Shown: positions 31,201-42,542 of the stretch, one piece after another
Numbering within the stretch: the stretch's first letter is position 1
How the letters are laid out: every line of letters starts with the position of its first letter
From: Tricholoma matsutake
Lineage: Eukaryota > Basidiomycota > Agaricomycetes > Agaricales > Tricholomataceae
Direction: 5' to 3'
Length of the DNA stretch: 64,000 nt
NCBI GenBank assembly: GCA_026075535.2
Contig: AP026540.1
Span: forward strand, 10,478,001 to 10,542,000
Translations under genes and position numbers: made by a program
Notes under the pieces: model-generated
The model's input: only the letters and a program-made list of their open reading frames with translations
The model's database searches: none
What the model was told of the DNA's origin: nothing

Positions 31201-33575
31201 TGGAGTAGTGTGATTGGGTCATCACATGACTTAGTCAGTAGAGTAGTCACACCTGTTGTAGTCACTGATCCTATCACTACACGACAGCATTCCGTGTCTC
31301 CATCTTGGTGATGAGAGCGTGATTCGATGCACACACTACTGCTTTGCTCTATTTTCATCACTTCTGCTTTTTATTCTCGTGTGCCACATCACAATGCAGC
31401 AAGCTCGCAACGAGTGATACTTCTTAGTCTACTGCTCTCGAGTCTCCAGCCCTAGCACCCAGTTACAGCCACAGAACCACAGTCTACTAGTCCCCCAGTC
31501 TACCAGTCATACAGAACCAGAACCAGCACCAGTCATACACAACCAGCATCAGTTATACCAGCACCCAGAACCAAGTACCCAGAACCCGAAAAATGGACAT
31601 CATTAACACTGGCACAGCCTCCCTCGACTTATTGTTCATGACTACTGAAGAACGATGTGAGCCATGTGCTTAAAAAACTGGTAAACTATATTTTAGACCA
31701 CCTGGATGACAAACAACTACCACCAAGCATCCAAGATCTGTGGAATGATGCTTTCGCTTGCAGTTTTCAAGCTGGTTACAGGAAAGCCTATCAGCAATGG
31801 GGTGAAGAAGTGGAGGAGAGAATGGATGAGGCATACAGAGCGGGAATAGTGGACAGGCGCAAGCAGTGCAAAGGAAAGCAGACAACAGAACCATGTGGTG
31901 AACCTACCAAAACCACCACTGCAACTGTCGAAACAGCTGTGCAACTGCACAAATGACACCCCTCACTGACAAGACCCCCACCGAGCTGTCACCGCCGACA
32001 ACACCTGCACAACCCCCATCAATGTCGTCAATGCTGTCAACATCATTGACAACAGCCACCACAACACCCTCCACAACTTCAATCCAGCCCCAAACACCTC
32101 TGAAACAATGCTATACCCTGCCAAGTCAACGTATAGGCCCTCTGCAGACTCCCCAGCCCATCCTCTCAAGCCCAGAGCCCCACTGTTTCGCCACCATGTC
32201 ACAACCTACAATGACAATGAAAACCATCGCAACAACCCATGGAATGACTACTAGGGTGACAACTAGCTGCCAGACAACTGCTACCACCTCGTATACTAAG
32301 TGCCAGGCCCCAAACAATGTACATAAATGGTCTATAGCCCAACAAATGACATTACATGAGGATGAGCAAATGTGCTCATCAAAACATGTTGTTTACTCAA
32401 CAGAATGACCCTGCTCACCCCAGGACTCCAAACAAAAGCCCAGAACACCTCCCACATCCCCCTGTTGCCCCCATCTCGCCCCCTTGACCCTTGTTGAACA
32501 CCCCAAAATGTGCAGCGCCAGTGCCACATCACCGTCGACATGTTTGTCGACATCAGCCCAACCCCCTGCTCTACCCCACTCTGGACCACAGGCCACAGCT
32601 AGGAAACAACAGAGCACACACCTACACGCACCAGAACAGCCCCCAAATGTGTTCCATCCACCCAGCTCACACCAAACCCCCCAGAAATGAGCCATTTCAC
32701 TGCCATCTGCATCCTACATGCCTTCCGCATCACCAATGACACTGTTGACACCCCCTGTTCACCCCACCCTGCTCACCCCCCATCCGCTCCAGCTTGCCCC
32801 AGCTCAGCCCTCAAAGAGCCATTTTGCTGTCCCCCCCATCTTTCACAGCTGCTGATGTGTCTGAACTCCCCACCACCATAGTTTTATGGCCCTCATCTCC
32901 CATCTCACCCTCTTCGAGCCTTGTACTGCTGTGTTCGACACCTATACCCACTCATCTCGACTGGGCAGAAGATACCGCATCAATGCCAGCCCCACCCAGC
33001 ATGTATCCACCACTGTGGGATTTCTTGGCTCTGAAGACAGGCTGTGCACAGCCATTTGGGACTCTACAACAGTGTACAAGGTGACGATGGGCCCCTCCGC
33101 AATATTTTCCATCTTGAATTTTTTTAACTCAGCTCTGCCTTCTCTCATTCCACCTCAGCCTTTTATCTCTCGACATCACCCCTCCAGCGTTGGACCAGGC
33201 AAGCTGGTCATCACTGTACCCCTTGGAGTAACACCTGCTCCTATTCCTTTTGCCCCAAAGCTCAACTGGGATCAAGACCCCTGCCTTGCTGACCTGAGTA
33301 AGGCACTTCGTGCTTTGGGATGGACACCACCACGTTGAGTCGTTTCTTGTCATATCTTGTTTATCAACCATAGAATTTTCTTAGCTTCATTGTTACATTA
33401 TTTTTTATACCTATTGTTCTTGTTCCTCTTTTTCTGCGGCGACGAGGACGTCACCATTTGGGAGACAGGCAGATGGAGTAGTGTGATCGGGTCATCACAT
33501 GACTTAGTCAGTAGAGTAGTCACACCTGTTGTAGTCACTCATCCTATCACTACACGACAGCATTCCATGTCTCCA
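31201..33575. mobile_element. Short-LTR retroelement without pol
   Basis: Two 102-bp direct repeats (31201-31302 and 33474-33575) start TGGAG and end CTCCA, with few differences. The 4-bp duplication is ACGG (31197-31200) and ATGG (33576-33579), a CpG change apart. Excising it restores the Plavaka frame (LATKYG joined to IKG). The 2.17-kb interior has no RT or integrase. It encodes a possible gag-like helix-rich stretch (31657-31956, SHVLKKLVNYILDHLDD), a Thr/Pro-rich linker, and a C-terminal frame (32886-33338, including LNWDQDPCLADLSKALRALG). It is best read as a non-autonomous LTR element. The origin of its coding segment is unknown. Confidence 0.75.
31657..33338 (+). pseudogene. Possible gag-like frames of short-LTR element
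   Basis: Three plus-strand frames follow one another: 31657-31956 (99 aa, helix-forming, ending in a Lys/Gln/Thr-rich tail), 31953-32408 (Thr/Pro-rich, low complexity) and 32886-33338 (150 aa, CTAVFDTYTHSSRLGRRY and GFLGSEDRLCTAIWD). The order (helical, proline-rich, compact C-terminal domain) is compatible with a gag polyprotein, but there is no zinc knuckle and no named family. The stops between frames may be decay. Confidence 0.3.
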
Positions 33576-35083
33576 ATGGCATCAAAGGTTTACTGCTGCT
33601 CAGCACCTTAAGCTCCCTCTCTTTTCCTGTGTCCTTCCCTTATGATTTCATGCATCTGATATGGGCTAATCTCATTCCCAACTTGATTTGCTTCTGGACT
33701 GGAGAGTTTAAAAATATTTCCTGTGACAACAAAGGCTACGTGTTGGGACCAACAGTATGGGAGGCTATTGGAGAGGCCACCGCAAAGGCAGGAAAAACTA
33801 TCCCTGCAGCATTTGGCACTAGGGTTCTGAATATAGCATCAGAGAAGGCACAGATGATCACCGAAAGTCATTCAATCTGGACATTATACATCGCCCCTAC
33901 TCTCCTCAAAGGCCAATTTGTGCATCCAAGCACTTCATGGAATTAGTTTGACTGCTAACACTCTGCCTCAAATTCGAAATCACCCAAGATCAAGTTAATG
34001 ACCTTGAGAGAGGTTTCCAGAGCTGGGTACAGAAGTATGAATGGTATGTGTTTCTTGTTGCCAGCAGGATGCTGTCTGATAGATGAACAGTCTATACTAC
34101 CAAAATGATCCGCTGCACATAGCCTGTTGTCCCATCACCATCCATGCACTGCTTCACATTGCACCAAGTATCAGGGCTATGGGTCCAGTCTGGGCTTATT
34201 GGGCATTTCCGATGGAGCACCATTGTGGCAACATCCTCCATAACATCAGGAGCTGATGGTTTCCCTATGCGAACATCAACAAGTATGTTACCTCTTGTGC
34301 ACAGTTGACACACATAACCCTCCTCTATGGCTTGCACAAACAACTTATTCTCTTACCTCCTGTCCATCATGATACAGATGTCAAGTTGCCTTCATGTAAG
34401 TCTCTAGTCATGTTGATTAACCCACTCCCTTATCATAGTGAGCTAGACCCATTATATGTTCTTACTCCCCCCAAGGAACCTGTGGAATCCCTCCCCACTC
34501 CTCTGAGGATGAAGCTCAATGCCACCCTAGCCACTCACTTTAACAAGTCTGCGTCAATAATTCGGGAGCTTATACTCAATTTGCCCAATATGGCCGTGTG
34601 TGCCAGCTGGAGGGTGGTGATGTTATGCATGCTCGTGACTTTGTTCCACTCAGATCTGACAGTCGAGATATGTCATTTGTCCAGGTAAGCCTCCCACTAC
34701 ACTATTTCGTGCATATTAACTTACTCATCCTCCAGCATCAACTTGCCATTGACAAATTTGCTCATCTACCATGTCAAACACCAGAGTTTGATCTGCAAGA
34801 TTTCTTTGGGCAAATCCTCTGCTTTGTCATTGTCGATATCCCTCACTCCCCTATACATAACATTGAGGCCAATTCTTTCATCTATGTGTTCATCAATCAG
34901 GTCAAAATTTCGGAGCCAGCCACTAATCGATGTGGGATCAACTACTATGAAGACTTGGGGCCTATGGAATTTGTTGATCTCAATCAGATAAAATGTGTAG
35001 TTGGGCGCATTAAGGACCATGGGAGGTGGTCCATTATTTACCAAAGTAGAATACTATCACAGGCTGTAGCTGAAGGCAATTAA

Positions 35084-35830
35084 ATTTCTGTTATGTCATG
35101 AGAGTCATGAGAGTGCACAGAGAAGGCCATTTAAATAGTTTTGGAATGGGTGCCTTGTGCAGTGGAACAAGTGAGTGGAAGAAGAAGAGGCTCAACAATG
35201 TGGTGAAGTTGCAAGCATGGTGACATGGGCTGAGGGAGGAGAGGATGGTAGGAGAAGTGATGAAGAGGCGCTGGCAATTTGGTCAGGTAGAATGTGTGAG
35301 GGTGAGGGTACATTTTGTTCTATTTTGAATGAAGGTTGACTGACATTGGGTTAGATATTTTGTTTGGGCTGGCGAGGAGCAGTGAAGCTGATAGTTGGCT
35401 TGTACTCATAAGACAAGCTTGTTTCTTGCTTCTGTGTTCCATGTCAAAATCGCTGCTGTGAGTCCAGCATCTCTGCATTATCTCTGGGGCATGCTGACCT
35501 TGCTCACAGTTTGCCATCTGCCATTTCCCACCTCAAAGTTCTTGATATTCTCCTATCCTCCATCGCAACTGAAAACTCTCATGGTGTTCATGGCCTGCGC
35601 ATCATCAGCAGCAATGACAATGATGGCAATGACCCCAGCACCCACCCCCGCTGCCATGAGCCACTGCTTGTGGGGTGTATAGCAGGTGCTAGCAGATGGC
35701 AATGACAGGTGGCAGTGGCAGTGAATGGCTAACAGCAACAACGTGCAAACAACAGCCCTACACACAGAGAGTTAAAGTATGAAAAGCTGACTTGGGAAAC
35801 ATCCTTTAGAGTTGTAAAAAAACGAACCCC
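35084..35830. other. Plavaka 3' flank, no gene seen
   Basis: Non-coding sequence after the transposase stop. A CACTGCTTGTGGGGTG patch at 35660 recalls the hairpin units of the hAT-like elements. I could not find CACTA-type terminal repeats for the Plavaka element. Confidence 0.4.
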
Positions 35831-35839
35831 CACTAATCC

Positions 35840-36080
35840 CCTAGATGTCAGAAAATCACATACAGAAACATCCTGTCTTTCAGATGAAATTAATATCCTT
35901 TTGGATTGAAAACTAATCCTAGAGGTCAGAAAATCACAAGCTGAAACATCAAATCTTTTGGATGATATTCATACCCCCCCCTAGATGAAAAACATCCCCT
36001 AGATGTCAGAAAATCACATACAAAAACATCCTGTCTTTCAGATGAAGTTCATACCTTCCTGTTGGATTAAAAACATCCCC
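35840..36080. repeat. Tandem repeat, about 80 bp, three copies
   Basis: Units of the form CCCCTAGATGTCAGAAAATCACATACAGAAACATCCTGTCTTTCAGATGAA start near 35840, 35917 and 35996. Copies are diverged. Non-coding. Confidence 0.65.
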
Positions 36081-36259
36081 CACTCTTCATTCTTTTGTGA
36101 AATGAAAATTCATCCCATTGACATATGGAAATTTTGTAAAATAATACACATGAATTCCATACCCTAAATGGCTTAAATATATGGGCTGAAAATTCATCCC
36201 AAATTCATCCACCGCAAATTCAGCCATTTAAATTAGAAAATTCATGTTTTGGCACTTAG

Positions 36260-38430
36260 ATGGCTGAAATCACTACTGTGCTGGGTCCACAGTGCAGGAC
36301 TGGTATCAAAGAGCTCTATAAATGGCAACTCAGGCCAGCTGAAGGCAATGTTTGACCAGCATCAAGGTATGGATGGTGCCAGAGTGGAGATATAGAAATG
36401 ACTTGTGGTAGGACCACACAGCGCTCAGTCGATAGGTTTCTGTGCTTGTATTGGACTTCAACAAGCACATATGTAAAGAACTACAAACAAGTCAATGACT
36501 ATTGTAACTAATTGGTACAGATTGGGAAATTGGATGCATCTCCCCCACCACTAATCAAAGTGGTTGGCATGTATCAAAATCCTCCTGCCCAAGCTTGAAG
36601 TAATCTTCATGTTTGTCAGAGACTTGGCAGTTGGTTTGTTTGTATCTGGCAGTGAAGTCAGGCTTTTGAGGTGATCTGTTTTGCATGACTGGTGCAGTGG
36701 TCAAAGGGTTTTTGTCAGTGCTGGATGTGAAGCTAGAGTAGTTGTCATGATAGAAGGTGTGCAGCACTGATTTTGGTTTCTTGAGGTCAGCGAGAAGGTC
36801 AACATCTTGTGCATAATCTGCTTTCAAGCCTTCATACAAAATGTGAGGGTCCAGCACTTCAGACAGAGGTCAATGCTTAAACAAAGATAAAAAGGGGGCC
36901 TGAGTATGACTCACAGGTAGCCCAAATGTAAAAGGGGGAGAGATCAAAATGGTAGTAATACTCGCTCAGCTTCTGGTGCACAGTGAGAAGGCCATCCTTA
37001 ATTATTGGGGATGTTGAGTCAGGAAGGGAATGGAGAGCATTGCAAACTTCATCTTGAAACCCACAAAAGATAGCATGAGCCATCGACAACATGGGTTGTT
37101 TTGTTGTGGACATCTGAGTAGTCACAGACCAAAATGTCACCTGTGTTATTGACTCCCACTCAGCCTCACTAAGTGTGAGGTTAGCAAGGTCCTCATTTTG
37201 GAAAATGAAATTATCAATTTCCACCAGGAAATCAAGTGCTTGTCCTGTACCATGATTAACAAATGTTAACAAAGTTGCGTTGTTGATTAACTTATGCATC
37301 ATTTGATGTGTCAATGATCACCATGTCCTGACATCAAGAATCAACATCAATGCTCATTGATCCATTATCTTCTGTGCCTGGAATGATAGGGAGACTAAGT
37401 CCAGCCATCATTGCTTTCTCTGAGGGCTTGATTGGACAGCACAGACAATTTTTGAAAGCTACAAGTTATCATGAAGTTCAGGGTACAACTATGAGATTAA
37501 TAGGGCACTACCTTGTCTACCAAAGACAGGATGCTTTTTGATTGATCTGGATCAACAGCATGACCTGATACAGCAAGGTTGGCCTGGTCACCTTCACCAT
37601 TGTCTTGAGTTGTAGCACCATTGTCAAGGTCGCGGTCAAGTGATGCCATGGAAGCATCTTGGTAGTTACCAGCATGTGAAGCAGCTTTCTTGCCCTCTGC
37701 ACTCAAAACAGTGCCAATGCCCTTGAGGAGCTATAAATCAGGATGATTATAAGCCAACAGATGTAGAAGTCATCAAGGAACATACTTTGATTACTGCTAG
37801 ATGAATTTTATGAGGCATACAACATAGGCAAGCCCAAAAAGCATTGAAGGGTACTCCAGCTTTTTTTGCATGACGTTCAATACCATCAACAAACATATTG
37901 TTGTTCAATGCATTGTCTAGCATGAACACAAGAATCCAAAAATGGAATACATCAGTAAGCAAATCAATTTTGATGAGTCGCATGTTACAACTACTACCCT
38001 GCCCTCAATCCCATACATAACTAAAGTCTCCCAAATAGCCTCAGCCATGTTTCACCAGAATGCTCACCAAGCAGCTCCTGGATGTTTCTTGACATTGGCA
38101 CCATACTCGTTATGTTCAGCTGCGATTGAGGTATACACCTTCTCTACATCCTTTTTCCATTGACCACATCGAAGCCCTGAGAGTGACATAACTATTAACT
38201 ACATTAAAGTAACAGAGATAATGAGTATTAGACTCACCAGTGTTGCCAGGATTTTGTTGCAACGAAGCAGTAGAGGATGGCAAGAGTGTTGTTTTACTCT
38301 CAGAGAAGAAAAACTCGATGTCTTTGGCCTCCTTGAGACCGCCAGATTTGTCAAGAGCACACTGATCAGACATCGCAATAAGGTATGTGACAAAATTACT
38401 GACTCAACAATCATGCTTTTTTATAGACCT
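36260..38430 (-). pseudogene. hAT transposase relic (minus strand)
   Basis: Fragments in N- to C-terminal order on the minus strand. SGGLKEAKDIEFFFSES (about 38340) looks like the start of the protein. LDNALNNNMFVDGIERHAKK and CMPHKIHLAVIK (37890-37790) match the conserved DNA-binding/catalytic stretch of Ac-like transposases. SEAEWESITQVTFWS and TTQMSTTKQPMLSMAHAI (37175-37060) follow, then EYYYHFDLSPFYIWA and LYEGLKADYAQDVDLL. The last is QEDFDTCQPL followed, in another frame, by a WW...QFPNLYQL dimerisation-type motif near 36530. Frames are broken by stops and shifts, so it is inactive. An intact relative may have mobilised the TAGGG-ended elements nearby; that is inference. Confidence 0.7.
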
Positions 38431-38904
38431 CAGGCTCCCTTTAATTTCATTTTCCTATCTGATTTTTTGGCTGGGTTAATCTAGGAGCTGCTTATCAGCT
38501 TATCATTGGGAAAAATAAACAGCCTCACCATGAGCAGATTTGATGTTTGAAATTCCAGGCCTCAAATGCACCTGAATCCATGCCAACCAGCTGGAAGGGT
38601 AACAACCAAAGGGGAGGACATTCAAATCAAATGTCGACTCTCAAGGGGTTAGAGAAATGGTACAAAAGTCCAGAGTGCCAAGGCCCAAAGTCCAGAGTGT
38701 GAGATGAGCTTGAAGTCAATGCAGGTGGCTTTGGTCAATCATGATTAATCATTCACATGGCTTTGTTGTGATAAGCCATACAAGCCATACAATGACATTG
38801 ACAGCCATATAATGATAGCTGTTTATGGGGTTGATCCATACTGGACCCTGTACCATTCAGTATACCTTTCAAGTCCCAATGGTATGGGTATGGTAGCCGT
38901 CATA
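38431..38904. other. Intergenic stretch, nothing recognised
   Basis: AT-rich, non-coding. It contains repeated AAGCCATA(C/T)AATGA motifs near 38770-38815. Confidence 0.4.
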
Positions 38905-38969
38905 TGGATGCCTAAGGCATGACTCGGGTATGGGTAACACCATGTGTTTCTGCTTACGGGTACACATGG

Positions 38970-40287
38970 TGATGATGCTCAACCCGGAAACCCAAACAAA
39001 ACCCACAAAAAGGCTTCAGATGGTATAACATGAGTCAGAGGAAGGATGCGAGGCCCTCTAGACATCACCTGTCAGATCAACTGTCAAATAGCCATAAAAG
39101 GACTGCTTGTTGAAGCAGTTTGAAGCTAAAAGAATGTGTTTCGAGGAGTTGCAATGATTTTTGAGGTGTTGCAATGATTTTTGAGATGTTGCAATATTTT
39201 TTGAAGAAGTTTCAAAGAATTTCGAGTGTGCAAATATGTTCGGACGCAAGATCAGGGGACTAGACAAGTAGTAGAAGCAAAGCAAAGGCAAATTGAGGGA
39301 AACAAGAGTGAAAATACCATAATGCGAGGAATTTCAAGGAATTTCGAGGAAGTTTCAAGTAAAACACCAAACTTTGGACTGAATAAGACTAAACTGAACT
39401 CTCAAATCACTGTGATCTGGGAGGAAGATGACAACTTTCTTGTTTTTCTTTGTATCTAGTACATCTTTTTATATAAAATAAAGAAACTACCTAAAAAAAC
39501 TAGAGAACATCAGGCAAACATGTGGAAAACTCGAGGAAAAAGACAATATAAGTATATCAGAACAATAAAGCGAGACCACAAGGGTGAATATAACACATGA
39601 TGAAGAAATAATAAGAAAGAATAGCTAAAAGCAGACTGTCCTTGTTATAAATTGCATAAAACATCAGAAACTGCTTTGAATGGATTGTATGCGTGCACAT
39701 GCAGTTGAAATGTGTTCAATATACTCAAGATAGTGTCCCATGTGTCCAGCATGCATCCAAAGATCGTTTGAATAGGAAATACTGTGTCCAACGATGTTTT
39801 TCGAGGTTTGAGGTTTTTTGAAGATTTTTGAAGATTCTTTGGACTTCATTCATGGCCCGATATCGGTGCGATATTGTTCGACAATGGTAGGGGATACGTC
39901 TGGCATGTGTGCAATGATTATTCGGATAGCGATATAGTGTCCAATGTTGATTTGCGATGTTCGATGATTTTTGAAGTCAGTTGAGGAAATATCGGACTTG
40001 TTCGAAGGCCAATATCACTGTGATATTGCTCAAAACCGGTTCGGAACTCATCGACAATGTTCCAAGTGTATATCCTGAGCTGTACAAAGGTCGGGGGAAT
40101 TGTATTATGGTGGCCGAAGGCATACAAAGAATTTCGAGGTGTCGCAAAGAATTTCGAAGCATTCTCGTGACTTTGTAGAGGTTTGTAGAGGTTTGTAGAG
40201 GTTTGGAGGGGTTTGTATGGGTTCATAGAGCTTTGCCAACGATTGTAGATGTGTTTTCCGAGCTTGAACGACAAGGTGGACCTATCA
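38970..40287 (-). repeat. Solo LTR of the TGATAGG Gypsy family
   Basis: On the minus strand it runs TGATAGGTCCACC to GAGCATCATCA (1318 bp) and matches both ends of the 29961-31099 LTR, including GTGGGTTTTGTTTGGGTTTCC near the 3' end. ATGG flanks it on both sides (38966-38969 and 40288-40291), a 4-bp duplication. It is probably left by LTR-LTR recombination. Confidence 0.8.
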
Positions 40288-40552
40288 ATGGGTATGGGTA
40301 CGGGTTTGGATTTCCGTACCCAAGGCAAAACCACACCCATACCCACAGTTTTACAGGTTTAGTCAGTACTGTACCTGAGGTCCGATCATTGGGTCATGTG
40401 CCACTTTTCCCACCACCACTCTCTGCCTCCACACCTCTGGGCGACAACCAACACCTCTGGACAACAATAACAGCCCCCTCTTGTCAATGATGGCCCTCTC
40501 TCATCAACAACGGCCCCCTCTAGTCAACAATGGCTGTGGCATCACTGCCACC

Positions 40553-41056
40553 ACCCCCTCTCACTTGCAAATGTGAGTCGGGGGTGTTTCTGGGTTTTTT
40601 TCACTCGGGAGTGCCGCCACATGACGACTACCCCCTCTTGCTCGCAAATGCGAGGTGGGGGTGGTTCTTGGTCTGTTTCTCTCACAATGGCCGCAATGTT
40701 GCCTCCACCACCCCTCCTCGCTTGCAAATGCGGGGTGGGGGTAGTTCTCTGTTTGTTTCACTTGGGAGCACTGCCATGTCACGACTACCACCCCCTCTCA
40801 CTCACAAATGCGAGTTGGGGGTGGTTCTTCATCTGTTTCTCTCACAATGGCTGCCACATCACCACTACCACTCCCTCTCACTTGCAAACATGAGGTGGGG
40901 GTGGTTCTTGGTCTGTTTCTCTTGCAATGGCTGCCACATCACCTCCACCACCCCCCCTCACTCGCAAACATGAGTTGGGGGTAGTTTTCTAACTCACAAT
41001 GGCCGGTACATCACTGCTACCACTCACTCGCAATCGCAAGTTGGGGGTGGTCCCTT
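40553..41056. repeat. Seven-unit hairpin array, about 78-bp period
   Basis: C-rich/G-rich hairpins centred on CTCGCAAATGCGAG-like palindromes with CACCCCC and GGGGGTG flanks start near 40553, 40629, 40708, 40789, 40865, 40943 and 41018 (spacing 75-81 bp). Between hairpins is the conserved TTCTTGGTCTGTTTCTC. The same hairpin type occurs in the other two hAT-like elements. Confidence 0.8.
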
Positions 41057-42542
41057 ATTGTATTTAGATATATTTAGAGTTATAATAAATTATTAATGTC
41101 ATACTCGCTGTGGGTTTTGACCAAAACCCCCCCATACCCATGGTAAAACTGCACCTGTAATTGTAACGGGTATGGTGTTCATGGGTATGGGTACAGGTAC
41201 ATGAAATTATACCCGGGGGTTACCTGAGTCATGCCCTATGGATGCCATTGAGCCATCAATATGGTAATGGTGTACAGACCTACAATTTTGCTTATAAAAA
41301 TTTGTTGACTACTTCCATTGAGATGGCTCTAAGTGGCAGAAAACACCCCTCAATTGTCTTTTCAAACTTCATGATTATTGAGAAGAAAGGCTTCAGTGCA
41401 ATCATTGTCCTGGCAACAGTGAGCACCTGCAAAACTGGGACAACAAGCATATAAAACACCTTGCAGATGCTAAACAATGTCTCAATGCCCCCTCCAAAGT
41501 ATGAAGGCAAGCCCTCATCTATTTAGCAGTGAAAAATGCATGTGACACTATTTTTGTCTTGGCAACTGGGCCCACAACATCATCTGCCAGTGCTGAAACA
41601 GGTGGTGATGCAGCGCCAGCCATTGATGTGACAGTGGCTGTCCCCATAAGGAAGTGAAAATCTGGCACACTTGCATGGATGGTGGATTATCTGCTTTTGG
41701 AAGTGCCAAAAGCTTGGGTTGAGGTAGAATTGTTTCAGTGCATCAACTGGTTGTAGTATTCTTTACAGTGTTGTACTCACTATTACTTATAAAGTTTCAT
41801 TGTCCATGCTAATGTGGCATTCTCAGTCTCTGAAAATTGGTTTTTCTGTGATTTTCTGAATGAGATCCAACCTCTTTATGAAACACCAAGCCAATATGTG
41901 CTTTCACATTCAATCATGGATGCCAAAGCAGCAAGAGTTGAGTTGGAAGAGAATATGCTTATGAAGAATAGGAAAGGCTTACACTATTAATTGATGGTTG
42001 GGAGGATATTCTGAGACAAAGTCTTTGTGGCTCTGTTGCAGCAGAAGTTGGCCAGTATCCATCTGTCCTTAGCTTGACTGATATAACAGGAGTTCATGCA
42101 ACAGCTGAAAACATTCTAAAGGCTGCCACAGATGCTTTGAAGACTATGGAGCTTGAGGATGGATGCAATGTCATTGCAGTAACAATGGACAATCTTCCAT
42201 CATGCAGGCATTTCAGCATAAATTTCAAGAAAGATATTTTGGGTCCTGGTGCAGCATTAGAATCTCATGGTGACAATTCTTATTTCTGACACTCAGTCAT
42301 TGTCAGGTGTTTCTATGTTTCCTGCATCAGCTCAATACAATGATTGGTGAGATATGTAGCTATCCTGCTATGAAAAAGATTGTCACCAAGTTGACACATT
42401 CTTCAACATTTCTCATTACTGGGGAGGACAATTAAAGAAAGAAGCAAAGTCACATAAGATCAACTGTACCTTGAAGAAAAACTGCAAGTCCAGATTTTAT
42501 GCTCTCTCTTTACAATGTCAAAGTGTTATAGGGAATCAGTAC

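Larger units (their letters stand above)
16833..35083 (+). pseudogene. Plavaka-type (CACTA/Tnp2-like) transposase, split by insertions
   Basis: Coding pieces are 16833-17033, 17078-18622, 31100-31200 and 33576-35083. The N-terminus has a Cys-rich motif (HLCACNCGK), then an acidic region. An intron starts at GTGAGTCC near 17600, followed by the CX-rich finger (HYHCCPSTCVCYTGPYKTLKKCPKC). The conserved core runs LSTDGFDPFKRRTKTAWP, RVVPGPKKPCDFDSFLWPL, MHMKGHNAISPCRMC. After the two insertions come FPYDFMHLIWANLIPN, WEAIGEATAKAGKTIPAAFG and LYIAPTLL. A 51-nt intron lies at 34685-34735, and the C-terminus ends at TAA 35081-35083. Removing the old Gypsy element plus one GCGC joins EQYDPCALPL in frame. 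Stops are TGA at Arg sites (18094, 18547) and one TAG near 18137. Inactive. Confidence 0.8.
38913..41238. mobile_element. hAT-like non-autonomous element (copy 3)
   Basis: Inverted ends TAAGGCATGACTC and GAGTCATGCCCTA. A perfect 8-bp duplication TGGATGCC flanks it (38905-38912 and 41239-41246). It holds a reverse solo LTR (38970-40287) and, after it, seven regularly spaced C/G-rich hairpins (40553-41050). GGGTATGGGTA-type repeats lie inside both ends. No transposase. Confidence 0.9.

Noticed and set aside
40553..41056. CRISPR-like array (regular repeats with spacers)
   Set aside because: The repeats are degenerate, the intervening sequences are themselves repeated, there are no cas genes, and the surrounding DNA is eukaryotic.
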